In this document: positions 15,950 to 24,045 of the stretch, piece by piece
Layout of the letters: each line of letters starts with the position of its first letter
Numbering within the stretch: the first letter of the stretch is position 1
Source: GCA-002712965 sp913048525
GTDB lineage: Bacteria; Chloroflexota; Dehalococcoidia; Lucifugimonadales; UBA826
DNA: 25,708 nucleotides
Assembly (NCBI GenBank): GCA_913048525.1
Contig: CAJWWP010000024.1
Coordinates: 1-25,708, forward strand
Reading direction: 5' to 3'
The notes under the pieces: model-generated
The model's input: only the letters and a program-made list of their open reading frames with translations
The model's database searches: none
What the model was told of the DNA's origin: nothing
Program-made: the position numbers and the translations under genes

Positions 15950-17275
15950 TTATAGTAGCTCTTGTCTTATCTCTGCAGCCTCTGCATGCCCGGTCAAACC
16001 TTCCTCTCTGGCGATAACAGAAGCATGAGGCGTCATTTCCAATGCTGATTCGATACTTATGTTAACAACAGGGATATTCTTGATGAACGTGTGAACACTC
16101 AGGCCTGAGTTAAATCTTGCTGTGCCAGCAGTAGGCATAACATGACTAGGTCCCGCACCATAATCTCCCAATACTTCGTGTGAATATTCTCCCAAAAACA
16201 CCATCCCAACATTCCTTATGCCAGGAACAAGAGAGATAGCGTTCCGAGCACTAATGCTTAAGTGTTCTGGGGCAAAAGCATTTGATAGTCGAATAGCATC
16301 TTCAACGCAATCTACTATAGCTATCACACCCTGATTATTTAGTGAGGCCGTAGCAATATCAGATCTATCCAAATTTGCCACTCTGATCCCCAACTCGGTC
16401 TCAATTTCCTCTGCCAACGTCTGGGAAGTTGTAATAAGCACAGGTTTTGCGAGAGGATCATGCTCTGCTTGTGCCAACAAATCAGCAGCGCAGAGCACCG
16501 GATTAGCGGTTTCGTCGGCAAGGATTACTGTCTCAGTAGGACCGTACAGTCCATCAATGCCAACATCACCATAAACAAGCTTTTTAGCAACCGTTACAAA
16601 CATGTTACCCGGGCCACATATAACGTCTGACTTGACTACGGATTCGGTGCCATAAGCCAAAGCTGCTATCGCCTGTGCTCCACCGAGAGAATATACCCTG
16701 TCAACCTTGGAAATATAAGCCGCTGCGAGAACCGAATCGGGGGGCAATCCATCTTCTTTAGAACCTGGACATGCTATTGAGAAGCTATCCACACCAGCCA
16801 CTTTGGCTGGTATAGCTGTCATTAAAACTGTAGATGGATATCTTGCGGTGCCTCCCGGTACATAAGCTGCTGCGGACTCTACTGGCACAAAATTAACCGA
16901 GTAGCCGGAAACCCTATCCTCCCAGCTCTGCGGTAAACATTTCTTTTGGAATTCCTCAACTCTGGACGCAGAGACCTCTAAGGACACCCTCAAATCGTTA
17001 GGTATTCGTTCATAGGCCTTACGGACAGACTCTTTATCCACTTCTATTTGCTGAAGAGATATATCCTCTATCTGGTGAGTGACAGATCTGAGAAAGGTAT
17101 CTCCCTCCGATTTGACCCCATCAATTATTCTCTGAACATAGGGGATTATTCCCATTTTCTCACCGAAAATAGATTCTGCGGAACTAGATACCCAATCAGG
17201 GGTCGAGTCCAGTCCAAGCCCCCTTCCACTAAGGAGTTCTTTACGGGAGTTTTCGAATCCAATAACGGTCTTCAC
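15950..17275 (-). CDS. hisD: histidinol dehydrogenase
   Basis: A 441-residue NAD- and zinc-dependent enzyme that oxidises histidinol to histidine in two steps. Clear family segments are YVPGGTARYPSTVLMTAIPAKVAGV, YSLGGAQAIAALAYGTESV, ICGPGNMFVTVAKKLVYGDVGIDGLYGPTE, AQAEHDPLA, and FAPEHLSI with its catalytic Glu-His pair. The GTG start at 17275 overlaps the TGA of the upstream phospholipase-like gene (GTGA), so translation is probably coupled. The C-terminus ends HAEAAEIRQELL, as normal. Confidence 0.96.
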   Translation of the reverse strand: MKTVIGFENSRKELLSGRGLGLDSTPDWVSSSAESIFGEKMGIIPYVQRIIDGVKSEGDTFLRSVTHQIEDISLQQIEVDKESVRKAYERIPNDLRVSLEVSASRVEEFQKKCLPQSWEDRVSGYSVNFVPVESAAAYVPGGTARYPSTVLMTAIPAKVAGVDSFSIACPGSKEDGLPPDSVLAAAYISKVDRVYSLGGAQAIAALAYGTESVVKSDVICGPGNMFVTVAKKLVYGDVGIDGLYGPTETVILADETANPVLCAADLLAQAEHDPLAKPVLITTSQTLAEEIETELGIRVANLDRSDIATASLNNQGVIAIVDCVEDAIRLSNAFAPEHLSISARNAISLVPGIRNVGMVFLGEYSHEVLGDYGAGPSHVMPTAGTARFNSGLSVHTFIKNIPVVNISIESALEMTPHASVIAREEGLTGHAEAAEIRQELL

Positions 17276-18024
17276 GAGACAAACCCACTTACTAATTTTG
17301 CTATGTTATTTTGGGCTACGTAACTAAATTCCTCTATAGCATTTTTTGGCATTTCGCCGAGTATTTCTTCGAATCCTGCATCAGGATCAGATAGAAATTC
17401 CTCTGCCATCCCAATCACCGGATGCGATGAATCTCCTCTCGCAATCCGATTTGCCATAAAGCTAAGTCTATTCCAGTCAAATTCTGCGTCGAGAAGCCTC
17501 AATATCCAACTTCTCCATTCTTCCACAGGTTCTTCTTTGAGAAACGAAATGTTGTTAGGATAGTTATACTCTTTTAGCTCGTTTATGTAAGGATTCATAC
17601 TCTCCCAAAACATCCGGTCGAGACCAAGTTGGAGAGCACGATCCCAAATAAGATTAGAGTCGCTCGAAAAACGTGAAAGTCTGCCTCCACGGCCAAAATT
17701 GGGCCTGAACACAGTCGTGATCCAAGTTTCATCAAGAATTAAGTGCGATGCGTACCCCGCCATAAAAGAGATTGTTTCTGGTTCCGATCCTGTTATTTTA
17801 TTTGCATTTCCATGTTGGTTCACTAAATTCCTAAGCCCTTCTCCTACACCCTCAAAGTCTAAATCTACAAAATGGTACACAGACCTATTCTTTTTAGTTA
17901 TAGCTCGAATATCAGGTGCGGTCGATCCCAGGATATATGCAGCCGTTTGATTCTCAACGTCAAAACCCTGTATCTGCGATAGCGACACCAGAGCGAAATG
18001 GATATGGGTTGGTAGATTTGGCAC
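17272..18024 (-). CDS. zinc-dependent phospholipase C-like protein
   Basis: A 250-residue protein matching the zinc-dependent phospholipase C/S1-P1-like fold family. The N-terminus MPNLPTHIHFALVS supplies the first histidines. ILGSTAPDIR (31-40), SVYHFVD (48-54) and FMAGYASHLILDETW (87-101, with His94 and Asp98) complete the likely metal ligands. There is no signal peptide, so the protein should stay inside the cell, unlike secreted phospholipase C. The substrate is unknown. It sits inside the histidine operon, 4 bases after a small unknown gene and overlapping hisD by 4 bases. GTG start at 18024 with AAGG close by. Confidence 0.72.
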   Translation of the reverse strand: MPNLPTHIHFALVSLSQIQGFDVENQTAAYILGSTAPDIRAITKKNRSVYHFVDLDFEGVGEGLRNLVNQHGNANKITGSEPETISFMAGYASHLILDETWITTVFRPNFGRGGRLSRFSSDSNLIWDRALQLGLDRMFWESMNPYINELKEYNYPNNISFLKEEPVEEWRSWILRLLDAEFDWNRLSFMANRIARGDSSHPVIGMAEEFLSDPDAGFEEILGEMPKNAIEEFSYVAQNNIAKLVSGFVS

Positions 18025-18028
18025 TGCC

Positions 18029-18178
18029 TTAGCCTATAGTTTTTTCTTTGAAAACATCAGCCACGAAAACACAGTTATGGTTAAGTATAGTCAAACGACC
18101 AATACGCGAGATTTTACTCTTAGATGGTATTTCCTTCACAATATTTACTGTCTGCTGAGAACTAACGTTGTATATCAC
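18029..18178 (-). CDS. small unknown protein (49 residues) between hisG and the phospholipase-like gene
   Basis: A frame of 49 codons plus stop fills the hisG-to-phospholipase gap almost exactly. Its GTG overlaps the hisG stop as GTGA, and its TAA lies 4 bases before the next start. Both neighbours of this operon use the same coupling pattern. The reverse-strand frame has no internal stop, and codons look like those of the surrounding genes. The protein starts with a polar stretch (NVSSQQTVNIVKEIPSKSK), then a basic SRIGR and a hydrophobic, beta-like segment ending CVFVADVF (36-43) and KEKTIG. It has one cysteine and no signal or membrane segment long enough to span a bilayer. I do not recognise the family. 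An alternative is leftover sequence from a longer hisG. Confidence 0.55.
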   Translation of the reverse strand: MIYNVSSQQTVNIVKEIPSKSKISRIGRLTILNHNCVFVADVFKEKTIG

Positions 18179-18903
18179 TTTTGATACTGACTGGAACCCA
18201 TATATGCTTTAATAGTACTTACGAAATCCTCAATTATTGAATGTATGTCTGGTCGTAACAGAGACTCTGTATTGCCTATCAAACATGCCTCCGATTCAAT
18301 AACCGTTCCTCCATGAATCAGCTTCAAATGGTTTTCTCGCATGGTTGTGCCTGTGGCAGTTATGTCCACTATGATGTCAGCAAATCCCATCTCTGGGGCC
18401 ACCTCTAGAGTCCCACTAGATTCAACAAGTGAGAAATGACTTACACCATTTTTCAAAAGAAATCGTTCTACAAGCCGAGGGAATTTTGTTGCAATCCTTA
18501 TCGTTTCTCCCTTCCCCCGGAACTCACCAGATACGTCGGCCAAATCCGCAACAGAGCTTACATCAATCCAAGAATCAGGCACGCCTATGGCCAATAAACA
18601 TGATCCAAAACCTAAGTTTTCTATAAGAGACGTCGCTGGACCATCTTCACGCCGAATCTCCAAAAATCTGTCATATCCTAAAATTCCTAGGTCCGCGTTA
18701 GCGTCTTCAACTTTTCCAGTTATATCAGCTCCACGCTGGAATAGAACAGAAACGCCGTTCATAAATGGAATCTTAGCGGTATACCTTCTACTGTTTTTTC
18801 TACTAACTTTAAGGCCACAAGAATCCAGAAACTTCAAGGTCGATTCGTATAAAGCTCCATCACTGGGAATCGCTACAATCATTGGTGCAATTTCAGAGGT
18901 CAT
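18175..18903 (-). CDS. hisG: ATP phosphoribosyltransferase, catalytic subunit, short form
   Basis: First committed step of histidine synthesis: ATP and PRPP to phosphoribosyl-ATP. The HisG signature is clear: EVAPEMGFADIIVDITATGTTMRENHLK. The sequence ends soon after (FVSTIKAYMGSSQYQK) and lacks the roughly 75-residue C-terminal regulatory domain of the long form. At 242 residues it is the short form, which works only with HisZ; hisZ is next upstream. There are three possible starts: TTG 18912, ATG 18903 and ATG 18882. I use 18903, with GGA five bases upstream, but ATG 18882 gives a start (MIVAIPSDG) like most HisG proteins. Feedback control by histidine would act through HisZ. Confidence 0.92.
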   Translation of the reverse strand: MTSEIAPMIVAIPSDGALYESTLKFLDSCGLKVSRKNSRRYTAKIPFMNGVSVLFQRGADITGKVEDANADLGILGYDRFLEIRREDGPATSLIENLGFGSCLLAIGVPDSWIDVSSVADLADVSGEFRGKGETIRIATKFPRLVERFLLKNGVSHFSLVESSGTLEVAPEMGFADIIVDITATGTTMRENHLKLIHGGTVIESEACLIGNTESLLRPDIHSIIEDFVSTIKAYMGSSQYQK

Positions 18904-18921
18904 AATATCCAATAAACGTCA

Positions 18922-20142
18922 TCATCTTTTTCCTATAGAGCTCGATTGGGTGACAGAGGATAAGAGGGAATCAACATTAATTGCAAATCCGACCGCGGGA
19001 ACATCCTCGCTACCTCCCAACATTCTCACCAACCCATCATACCTCCCACCCCCACCTACGACGGTATCACCTGTAACATCTAAACTGATATCAAATATCA
19101 AACCACTGTAGTAGGTTAGACCTCTGCTCGTGGAGAAATCTAAGATATATCTAACCTCAAGCGACGCAAAATCTCCTACTCCTTCTCTTATCGAAATCAG
19201 TTCATTGATCTTTTCCTGAACATCCTTCCCAAAATCAGTCCCGAGATCCAACGATGAGCCAAGGCTTAGCTCGCCTTCCGCAATTTGCAAAAACAGAGTC
19301 AATTGGTCAATGGCTTTGGACAAAGACTTAGAATCCACTTTAGTATTTTCTTTGGCAACAAGCCTGTTGATTATGTCTGATCTAGATCTACGACCAGTAT
19401 TGCCAGACAGGTTCTCAGACATGTGGGACTCAATATACTCTTTGTCGGATAATTGCTGATTCCGATTAGCTTGACCTTGCAAATCACTTACCAATCCAAG
19501 GTCGGTGGCTCTTTTCACTATTTCGCCGGAGCTCATAGCCCCTGCCCTAAGAGTCGCTAAATTAGAAAGAACAAAAAAACAGATTGTCTCATTTAATCCG
19601 TGTCCCGTAAGAAGGGATCTAATCAACCCCACATTTCCCATCCTGACGGTTACACTTGGAGTATCCGTTAGAGACACAGCCTGCAAAGCTAAACTCAGAA
19701 TTTGCGCATCTGATTGCAACGAATCAGAACCAATCAATTCACAACCTATCTGAGTAAATTGCTTCAATTCATTGGTATATTTCCCATCTGAATATCTGAA
19801 TACCGGCCCTGCATATTGGCGCCTGACTCCGGCATTCGGAGAGCCCTCTAGTAAAAAAGAACGGATCACAGAAGACGTGAATTCTGGTCTTAGGCTTACT
19901 CGGTTGCCGCCTGGATCAACAAAGGAATATAGCCTCCCACCAATATCACCCCCAGATTTCTTTACAAACAATTCTGTTGGTTCAACGATCGGGTAATCTG
20001 CCATTTCAAATCCATTCTCGGCAAGAAGTTTGCCTACGGAATCTATAACCCTATTTTTCGTCTCTAATTCAAGAGGGCTTGAATCCCTCATTCCTAAAAT
20101 GGGTTGGAATGACAACAATGTTCCGGCTCGTAAAGTGTTCAT
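18922..20142 (-). CDS. hisZ: ATP phosphoribosyltransferase regulatory subunit (HisRS-like)
   Basis: About 406 residues resembling the catalytic core of class II histidyl-tRNA synthetase. It shows motif-1-like DYPIVEPTELF, RPEFTSSVIRSF, FRYSDGKYTNELKQFTQIGCELIG in place of motif 2, RGLTYYSGLIFDIS, and motif-3-like GGGGRYDGLVRMLGG. The protein ends right after motif 3 (VGFAINVDSLL), so the C-terminal anticodon-binding domain is absent, and the motif-2 residues used in aminoacylation differ (no RPQxGRxRQF). With a short HisG next door, this is HisZ rather than hisS. The frame also reaches GTG 20151; neither start has a clear ribosome binding site, so the message may be leaderless or nearly so. 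It is first in the his operon. Confidence 0.88.
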   Translation of the reverse strand: MNTLRAGTLLSFQPILGMRDSSPLELETKNRVIDSVGKLLAENGFEMADYPIVEPTELFVKKSGGDIGGRLYSFVDPGGNRVSLRPEFTSSVIRSFLLEGSPNAGVRRQYAGPVFRYSDGKYTNELKQFTQIGCELIGSDSLQSDAQILSLALQAVSLTDTPSVTVRMGNVGLIRSLLTGHGLNETICFFVLSNLATLRAGAMSSGEIVKRATDLGLVSDLQGQANRNQQLSDKEYIESHMSENLSGNTGRRSRSDIINRLVAKENTKVDSKSLSKAIDQLTLFLQIAEGELSLGSSLDLGTDFGKDVQEKINELISIREGVGDFASLEVRYILDFSTSRGLTYYSGLIFDISLDVTGDTVVGGGGRYDGLVRMLGGSEDVPAVGFAINVDSLLSSVTQSSSIGKR

Positions 20143-20196
20143 CGTGCTCACAATTTTACAATAGGCTTCTCATCCGCGTTACTATTTAATCAAACT

Positions 20197-20214
20197 GTAA
20201 CCATAATTGGTTAC
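20197..20214. promoter_or_regulatory. 18-base inverted repeat in the divergent hisZ/TPR-purE gap
   Basis: GTAACCA-TAAT-TGGTTAC is a perfect 7+7 inverted repeat with a 4-base centre. It lies 55 bases before hisZ and 22 bases before the TPR gene, which diverge. The size and symmetry fit an operator for a dimeric repressor that could act on both the histidine operon and the TPR-purE-purK operon. There is no T-tract, so it is not a terminator. The bound protein is unknown. Confidence 0.45.
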
Positions 20215-20235
20215 GATTTGGATAATGTGAGTAAT

Positions 20236-20670
20236 ATGAAAAATAAAACACAGACGTGGGAACGGTATTTTAATAGCGGGAATGCTTTCGCAAATGGGGG
20301 TGACAACGAAAAGGCGCTGGAACAACTACAGGAAGCAAGTAAAATATGTCCGGACCATGCACTTACCTGGAACAATATCGGTGTGGCAAAAATGTGTCTG
20401 GGATATTTTAAAGAGTCAATAGAATATTTCAACAAGGCAATCGAGCTAGATTACAAATATAAAGATGCATACCATAATAGGGGTTTAGCGCATTCGGACT
20501 TAGGAGACCTTACCTCCTCGCTAAAAGACCTTTCAAAAGCGATAGAACTCGACAACTGCTACTGGTCGGCGTATAGACACAGGAGCATCGTATACCACAT
20601 GATCGGTAATGAACGAAAAAGTTCCGAGGACTATATCAAAGCCCAGACGCTATATGAACCAAAGGATTAA
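20236..20670 (+). CDS. small tetratricopeptide-repeat protein
   Basis: A 144-residue protein made almost entirely of TPR units. The clearest are NIGVAKMCLGYFKESIEYFNKAIELD and NRGLAHSDLGDLTSSLKDLSKAIELD, with a looser one before (SGNAFANGGDNEKALEQLQEASKICPDH) and one after (RHRSIVYHMIGNERKSSEDY). TPRs bind other proteins; no catalytic domain is present. No signal peptide or membrane segment, so cytoplasmic. The frame reaches a TTG at 20218, but that falls next to the inverted repeat, and the ATG at 20236 is preferred although its ribosome binding site (GTGAG) is weak. It is 53 bases upstream of purE on the same strand. Its partner is unknown. Confidence 0.8.
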   Translation: MKNKTQTWERYFNSGNAFANGGDNEKALEQLQEASKICPDHALTWNNIGVAKMCLGYFKESIEYFNKAIELDYKYKDAYHNRGLAHSDLGDLTSSLKDLSKAIELDNCYWSAYRHRSIVYHMIGNERKSSEDYIKAQTLYEPKD

Positions 20671-20687
20671 ATGATCCGATAATATAA

Positions 20688-20702
20688 CGCTCTCGAAGAG
20701 CG
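20688..20702 (+). promoter_or_regulatory. hairpin in the purE leader
   Basis: CGCTCT-CGA-AGAGCG forms a perfect 6-base-pair stem with a 3-base loop, between the TPR stop and the purE ribosome binding site. No T-run follows, so it is not a standard terminator. It could be an RNA processing or stability element separating TPR from purE-purK, or it could be chance. Confidence 0.3.
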
Positions 20703-20723
20703 AAGCCGGAACAGGAGAGAAAG

Positions 20724-21242
20724 ATGCATGAGGAAAAAATTGCGGAATCACCAATAGTAGGTGTCGTAGGGGGAAGTACTTCCGATTTCCCATTATTGGA
20801 GAAAGGAACAGCTATTTTGGAACAGTTAGGTATTCCTCATGAATTGAGGGTGGTTTCCGCCCACAGAACCCCAGATTGGCTCTTTGAATACGCAGAGTCC
20901 GCGTCGGAAAGGGGTATTAAGGTACTTATAGCTGGCGCGGGTGGCGCTGCTCACTTACCTGGAATGTTGGCAGCAAAAACGATTATCCCTGTCATTGGTG
21001 TCCCTGTACCACTCGAACATCTAAAAGGTATGGATTCTTTAATGTCCATCGTGCAGATGCCTCGTGGAGTACCAGTAGCCACCGTTGCGATTGGAGGAGC
21101 GGAAAACGCAGCAATACTCGCAGCCGAAATTCTAGCTATTTCTGATCAAACCGTCGGAGCGAAACTAATTGAGTGGAGAAGATCACTTACAAATAGGGTT
21201 TTAGGTGACCCCTCCGCAAAAGGTAATACAAAAGGTGAATAA
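20724..21242 (+). CDS. purE: N5-carboxyaminoimidazole ribonucleotide mutase
   Basis: Class I PurE, 172 residues, which moves the carboxylate of N5-CAIR (made by PurK) to give CAIR. Signature segments are VVGGSTSDFPLLEKG (14-28), VSAHRTPDWLFEYA (44-57) with the catalytic histidine of SAHRTP, AGAGGAAHLPGMLAAKTIIPVIGVPV and SIVQMPRGVPVATVAIGGAENAAILAAEIL. The ribosome binding site AGGAGAGA is one of the strongest in the window, which fixes the ATG at 20724. It overlaps purK by eight bases. The presence of purK confirms the two-step, ATP-using bacterial route. Confidence 0.97.
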   Translation: MHEEKIAESPIVGVVGGSTSDFPLLEKGTAILEQLGIPHELRVVSAHRTPDWLFEYAESASERGIKVLIAGAGGAAHLPGMLAAKTIIPVIGVPVPLEHLKGMDSLMSIVQMPRGVPVATVAIGGAENAAILAAEILAISDQTVGAKLIEWRRSLTNRVLGDPSAKGNTKGE

Positions 21243-22383
21243 AAATATTAAAACACCCCCTTCCAGTACCTTAGGAATGCTCGGCGGTGGTCAGCTAGGA
21301 GGTTTTTTCGCAGAAGCGGCACTCAGAATGGGTTACAAGGTTGCGGTATGGGATCCATCTGAAAGCGCCCCTGCAAAAAGATTCGCCACCCATAAATTTA
21401 ATACCCCCTTCAGTGATGCAAATACTCTGAATGAATTCGTTTCTACTGTGGACGCCGTTTCTCTTGAATGGGAAAACATTCCCGTTGAACTAGTTGAAGC
21501 TATCCAATCCCATAAACCCACAAGGCCAAGCAGTAAAAGCTTAGGTCTGGCACAAAATAGAATCAAAGAGAAACAATTCCTTCGCGACAATGGGTTTCCT
21601 TTATCTGAGTATAAAGAGATTAATCGCCCTAGCGATCTGGTAAAAGTGGACCAAGAACTACCCTGGATTGTAAAAACGGCCACAATGGGCTACGACGGTC
21701 ACGGACAATGGCGTATAAACACGGAGCATGAAAGAGATCAAATGAGTTCACAAATCTCTGGAGAAGGACCCTGGGTGGCCGAAAAGGTGGTCCCTTTTGA
21801 GATGGAACTGTCCGTCGTGGTGGTACAGGGGACAGATGGAACCTGTATTACATACCCTGCTACCGAAAATACACATGAAAATGGGATCCTCCGTATGAGT
21901 ATGTGCCCAGCAAGAATTGATCCATCGACTGAATTGTCTGCTCAAAACCTGGCAAAAGAAGTCATAAAATCAATAGGAGACCCTGGAGTATTTTGTGTGG
22001 AACTATTCCTAGTGAACCCCGACAAAATCCTCGTAAATGAAATTGCACCAAGACCACATAACTCTGGTCACCACACTATTGATTCCTTCTCCATCTCCCA
22101 GTACGAGCATCAAGTCAGGGCTTTATGCGGCCTTTCAATATCACAACCTCTTCGCATTGGTAGTACAGTATTACTTAATGTGTTAGGTGACGAAGCTACG
22201 ACACTGTCACGGGCGGAAACGACTGATCTAATTCTAAAAACAGGTAGGGCCAGAATTTACATGTATGGGAAGGAAAGCGTACGCCCGGGTAGAAAAATGG
22301 GACACATTATTTTCAGCGGCGATAATATAGACGTACTAGAAAAAGAAGCCTCAGAAGCACTCGCTGTTCTTTCTGACCGGTAG
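21235..22383 (+). CDS. purK: N5-carboxyaminoimidazole ribonucleotide synthase
   Basis: ATP-grasp enzyme that carboxylates AIR with bicarbonate and ATP to N5-CAIR, the substrate of the adjacent PurE. Family segments: GMLGGGQLGGFFAEAA at the N-terminus, IVKTATMGYDGHGQW (ATP loop), VAEKVVPFEMELSVVVV and the C-terminal NEIAPRPHNSGHHTID followed by SISQYEHQVRALCGL. The frame can begin at GTG 21205 inside purE, but I prefer GTG 21235 (382 residues), which has AAAAGG upstream and still leaves 14 residues before the MLGGGQ motif. Either way it overlaps the end of purE. No terminator is seen in the 164 bases after it. Confidence 0.95.
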   Translation: MNKNIKTPPSSTLGMLGGGQLGGFFAEAALRMGYKVAVWDPSESAPAKRFATHKFNTPFSDANTLNEFVSTVDAVSLEWENIPVELVEAIQSHKPTRPSSKSLGLAQNRIKEKQFLRDNGFPLSEYKEINRPSDLVKVDQELPWIVKTATMGYDGHGQWRINTEHERDQMSSQISGEGPWVAEKVVPFEMELSVVVVQGTDGTCITYPATENTHENGILRMSMCPARIDPSTELSAQNLAKEVIKSIGDPGVFCVELFLVNPDKILVNEIAPRPHNSGHHTIDSFSISQYEHQVRALCGLSISQPLRIGSTVLLNVLGDEATTLSRAETTDLILKTGRARIYMYGKESVRPGRKMGHIIFSGDNIDVLEKEASEALAVLSDR

Positions 22384-22547
22384 AACCACCACAAATCTTT
22401 CCCCGCATTACTCCTAAAAGCTAAACCCCGGGATAGAAAATATCAACTCACTCGGTTCCAATATTTAAGTATTTTTCGACCCCAGTCTTGCCAACAGAAA
22501 TACTATTGGATACCAACGAGCAGTATTACCAGCACTCCCCCACTGTT

Positions 22548-23957
22548 CTATGAGTTATTAGATGAGTCCGCTAAGCTAGCCATGTTTTCATCTACCCATG
22601 TAGTGTGAATTCTCCCATTATAAAAATCTTCATGTAAAAGAACATTTCTCAGGAAAGATATGTTTGTTAGGACGCCTTCTATTCTGAATTCGGATAAGGC
22701 ACGTAGGGATTTTTTTATAACCTGTGAGAATTGATCAGAGTCTGAATGAACAATTAGTTTTGCCAAGAGTGAATCAAAAGAGGTATTGGTTGTGTAAGTG
22801 GTGTATCCACATCCATCTATTCGCACCCCAGTACCTATGGGTGGATCATAAACCTCTAATTCTCCACTTGAAGGTCGAACATTACCGGCTGAAGTCAAAG
22901 TTTCCATATTGACGCGAGTTTGAATAGCAAACCCAACGGGTGGTTGCTTCGAGTTATTCCTTATATCTAAATCAGAAATCGTTGCCCCTTCAGCAATCTG
23001 AATCTGAGTTTGCACGATGTCTATACCTGTTACTTCTTCTGTGACAGTATGTTCGACCTGCAACCTTGCATTAGCCTCAATGAACACAAAGGGTTTTTCC
23101 TCATTAGATCTATCAGAAGGAACCAAAAATTCAAATGTTCCAATATTCGAATATCCAACGCTTTTGGCAAGGCGCATAGCGGAATTAATTATCTGTGTTC
23201 GTACTTCCTCTGAAAGGTTGGGAGCCGGGGCTATTTCCACCAACTTCTGAAATCTTCTCTGTACACTGCATTCCCTGTCCCATAAGTGGATAATCTCCCC
23301 ATCACTGTCACCAACAATCTGGACCTCGATGTGTCGAGTCCGCGGCAAAAATTCTTCTACATAAATATCATCGTTACCGAAAGATCTTCTAGCCTCTGAC
23401 TTACATCTTCGAAAAGACCTCTCTAATTCTTCTCTTTTCAATACTGCTCTCGAACCACGGCCGCCCCCGCCAGCAACGGCTTTGAGCATAATTCCTTTGT
23501 TTTCGGGGAGAGAGTCAAAGAACTCCACAACCTCTTCAAAAGTAGCCCCTCGATCTATACCCAGGATGACAGGGACACCAGCATCTATCGCTGCTTGCTT
23601 GGCTACATTTTTATTCCCAAATAATTCCAAATGTTCGATATTTGGACCAATAAAAGTTATCCCTCCGCTTTGACAAATTTCTGCAAACTTAGCGTTTTCA
23701 GCTAAAAATCCGTAACCAGGATGAATTGCGTCACAATTATTAGAATTTGCAATTTCCAAAATGTTCTCTGCATTGAGATAAGCCGGAACACCTATACCAT
23801 CCAACATCTGAGCCTCATCGGCAATTTTAATGTGAAGAGAATTAATGTCATCTTGAGAATATATGGCAAGAGTTTTTATCCCTAGAGCATTGGCAGCATT
23901 AGCGATTCGAATAGCAATTTCCCCTCTATTCGCTATTAGTATTCTCCGAAACCTCAT
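22548..23957 (-). CDS. accC: biotin carboxylase subunit of an acyl-CoA/pyruvate carboxylase
   Basis: A 469-residue ATP-grasp enzyme that carboxylates biotin on a carrier protein with bicarbonate and ATP. Motifs in order: RILIANRGEIAIRI (5-18), HPGYGFLAEN (79-88), KAVAGGGGRGSR (159-170, ATP loop), RHIEVQIVGD, RECSVQRRFQKLVEIAPAP, and EANARLQVEHTVTEEVTGID (294-313). The EANARLQVEH form, in place of the EMNTRxQVEH of AccC from fatty acid synthesis, is more often seen in pyruvate or propionyl/acyl-CoA carboxylases. The protein ends after the biotin carboxylase domain, so the carrier and carboxyltransferase must be elsewhere; none is in the window. ATG with GAGG about 11 bases upstream. The gene symbol is used loosely. 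Confidence 0.85.
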   Translation of the reverse strand: MRFRRILIANRGEIAIRIANAANALGIKTLAIYSQDDINSLHIKIADEAQMLDGIGVPAYLNAENILEIANSNNCDAIHPGYGFLAENAKFAEICQSGGITFIGPNIEHLELFGNKNVAKQAAIDAGVPVILGIDRGATFEEVVEFFDSLPENKGIMLKAVAGGGGRGSRAVLKREELERSFRRCKSEARRSFGNDDIYVEEFLPRTRHIEVQIVGDSDGEIIHLWDRECSVQRRFQKLVEIAPAPNLSEEVRTQIINSAMRLAKSVGYSNIGTFEFLVPSDRSNEEKPFVFIEANARLQVEHTVTEEVTGIDIVQTQIQIAEGATISDLDIRNNSKQPPVGFAIQTRVNMETLTSAGNVRPSSGELEVYDPPIGTGVRIDGCGYTTYTTNTSFDSLLAKLIVHSDSDQFSQVIKKSLRALSEFRIEGVLTNISFLRNVLLHEDFYNGRIHTTWVDENMASLADSSNNS

Positions 23958-24045
23958 ATTTGCATATGCCTCTAATTTTCATTGCTATTTTCTATGAAAT
24001 ATTGCCATATCGAATCGAAATGTACCGTCTCGGAAAGCCCACGTT

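Noticed and set aside
18922..20142. Annotation as histidyl-tRNA synthetase (hisS)
   Set aside because: No anticodon-binding domain, motif 2 altered, and adjacent to short-form hisG; HisZ explains all three.
22384..22547. Possible biotin carrier gene or terminator in the purK / biotin carboxylase gap
   Set aside because: On both strands I find only short frames interrupted by stops, no biotin motif (MKM), and no stem followed by a T-run.
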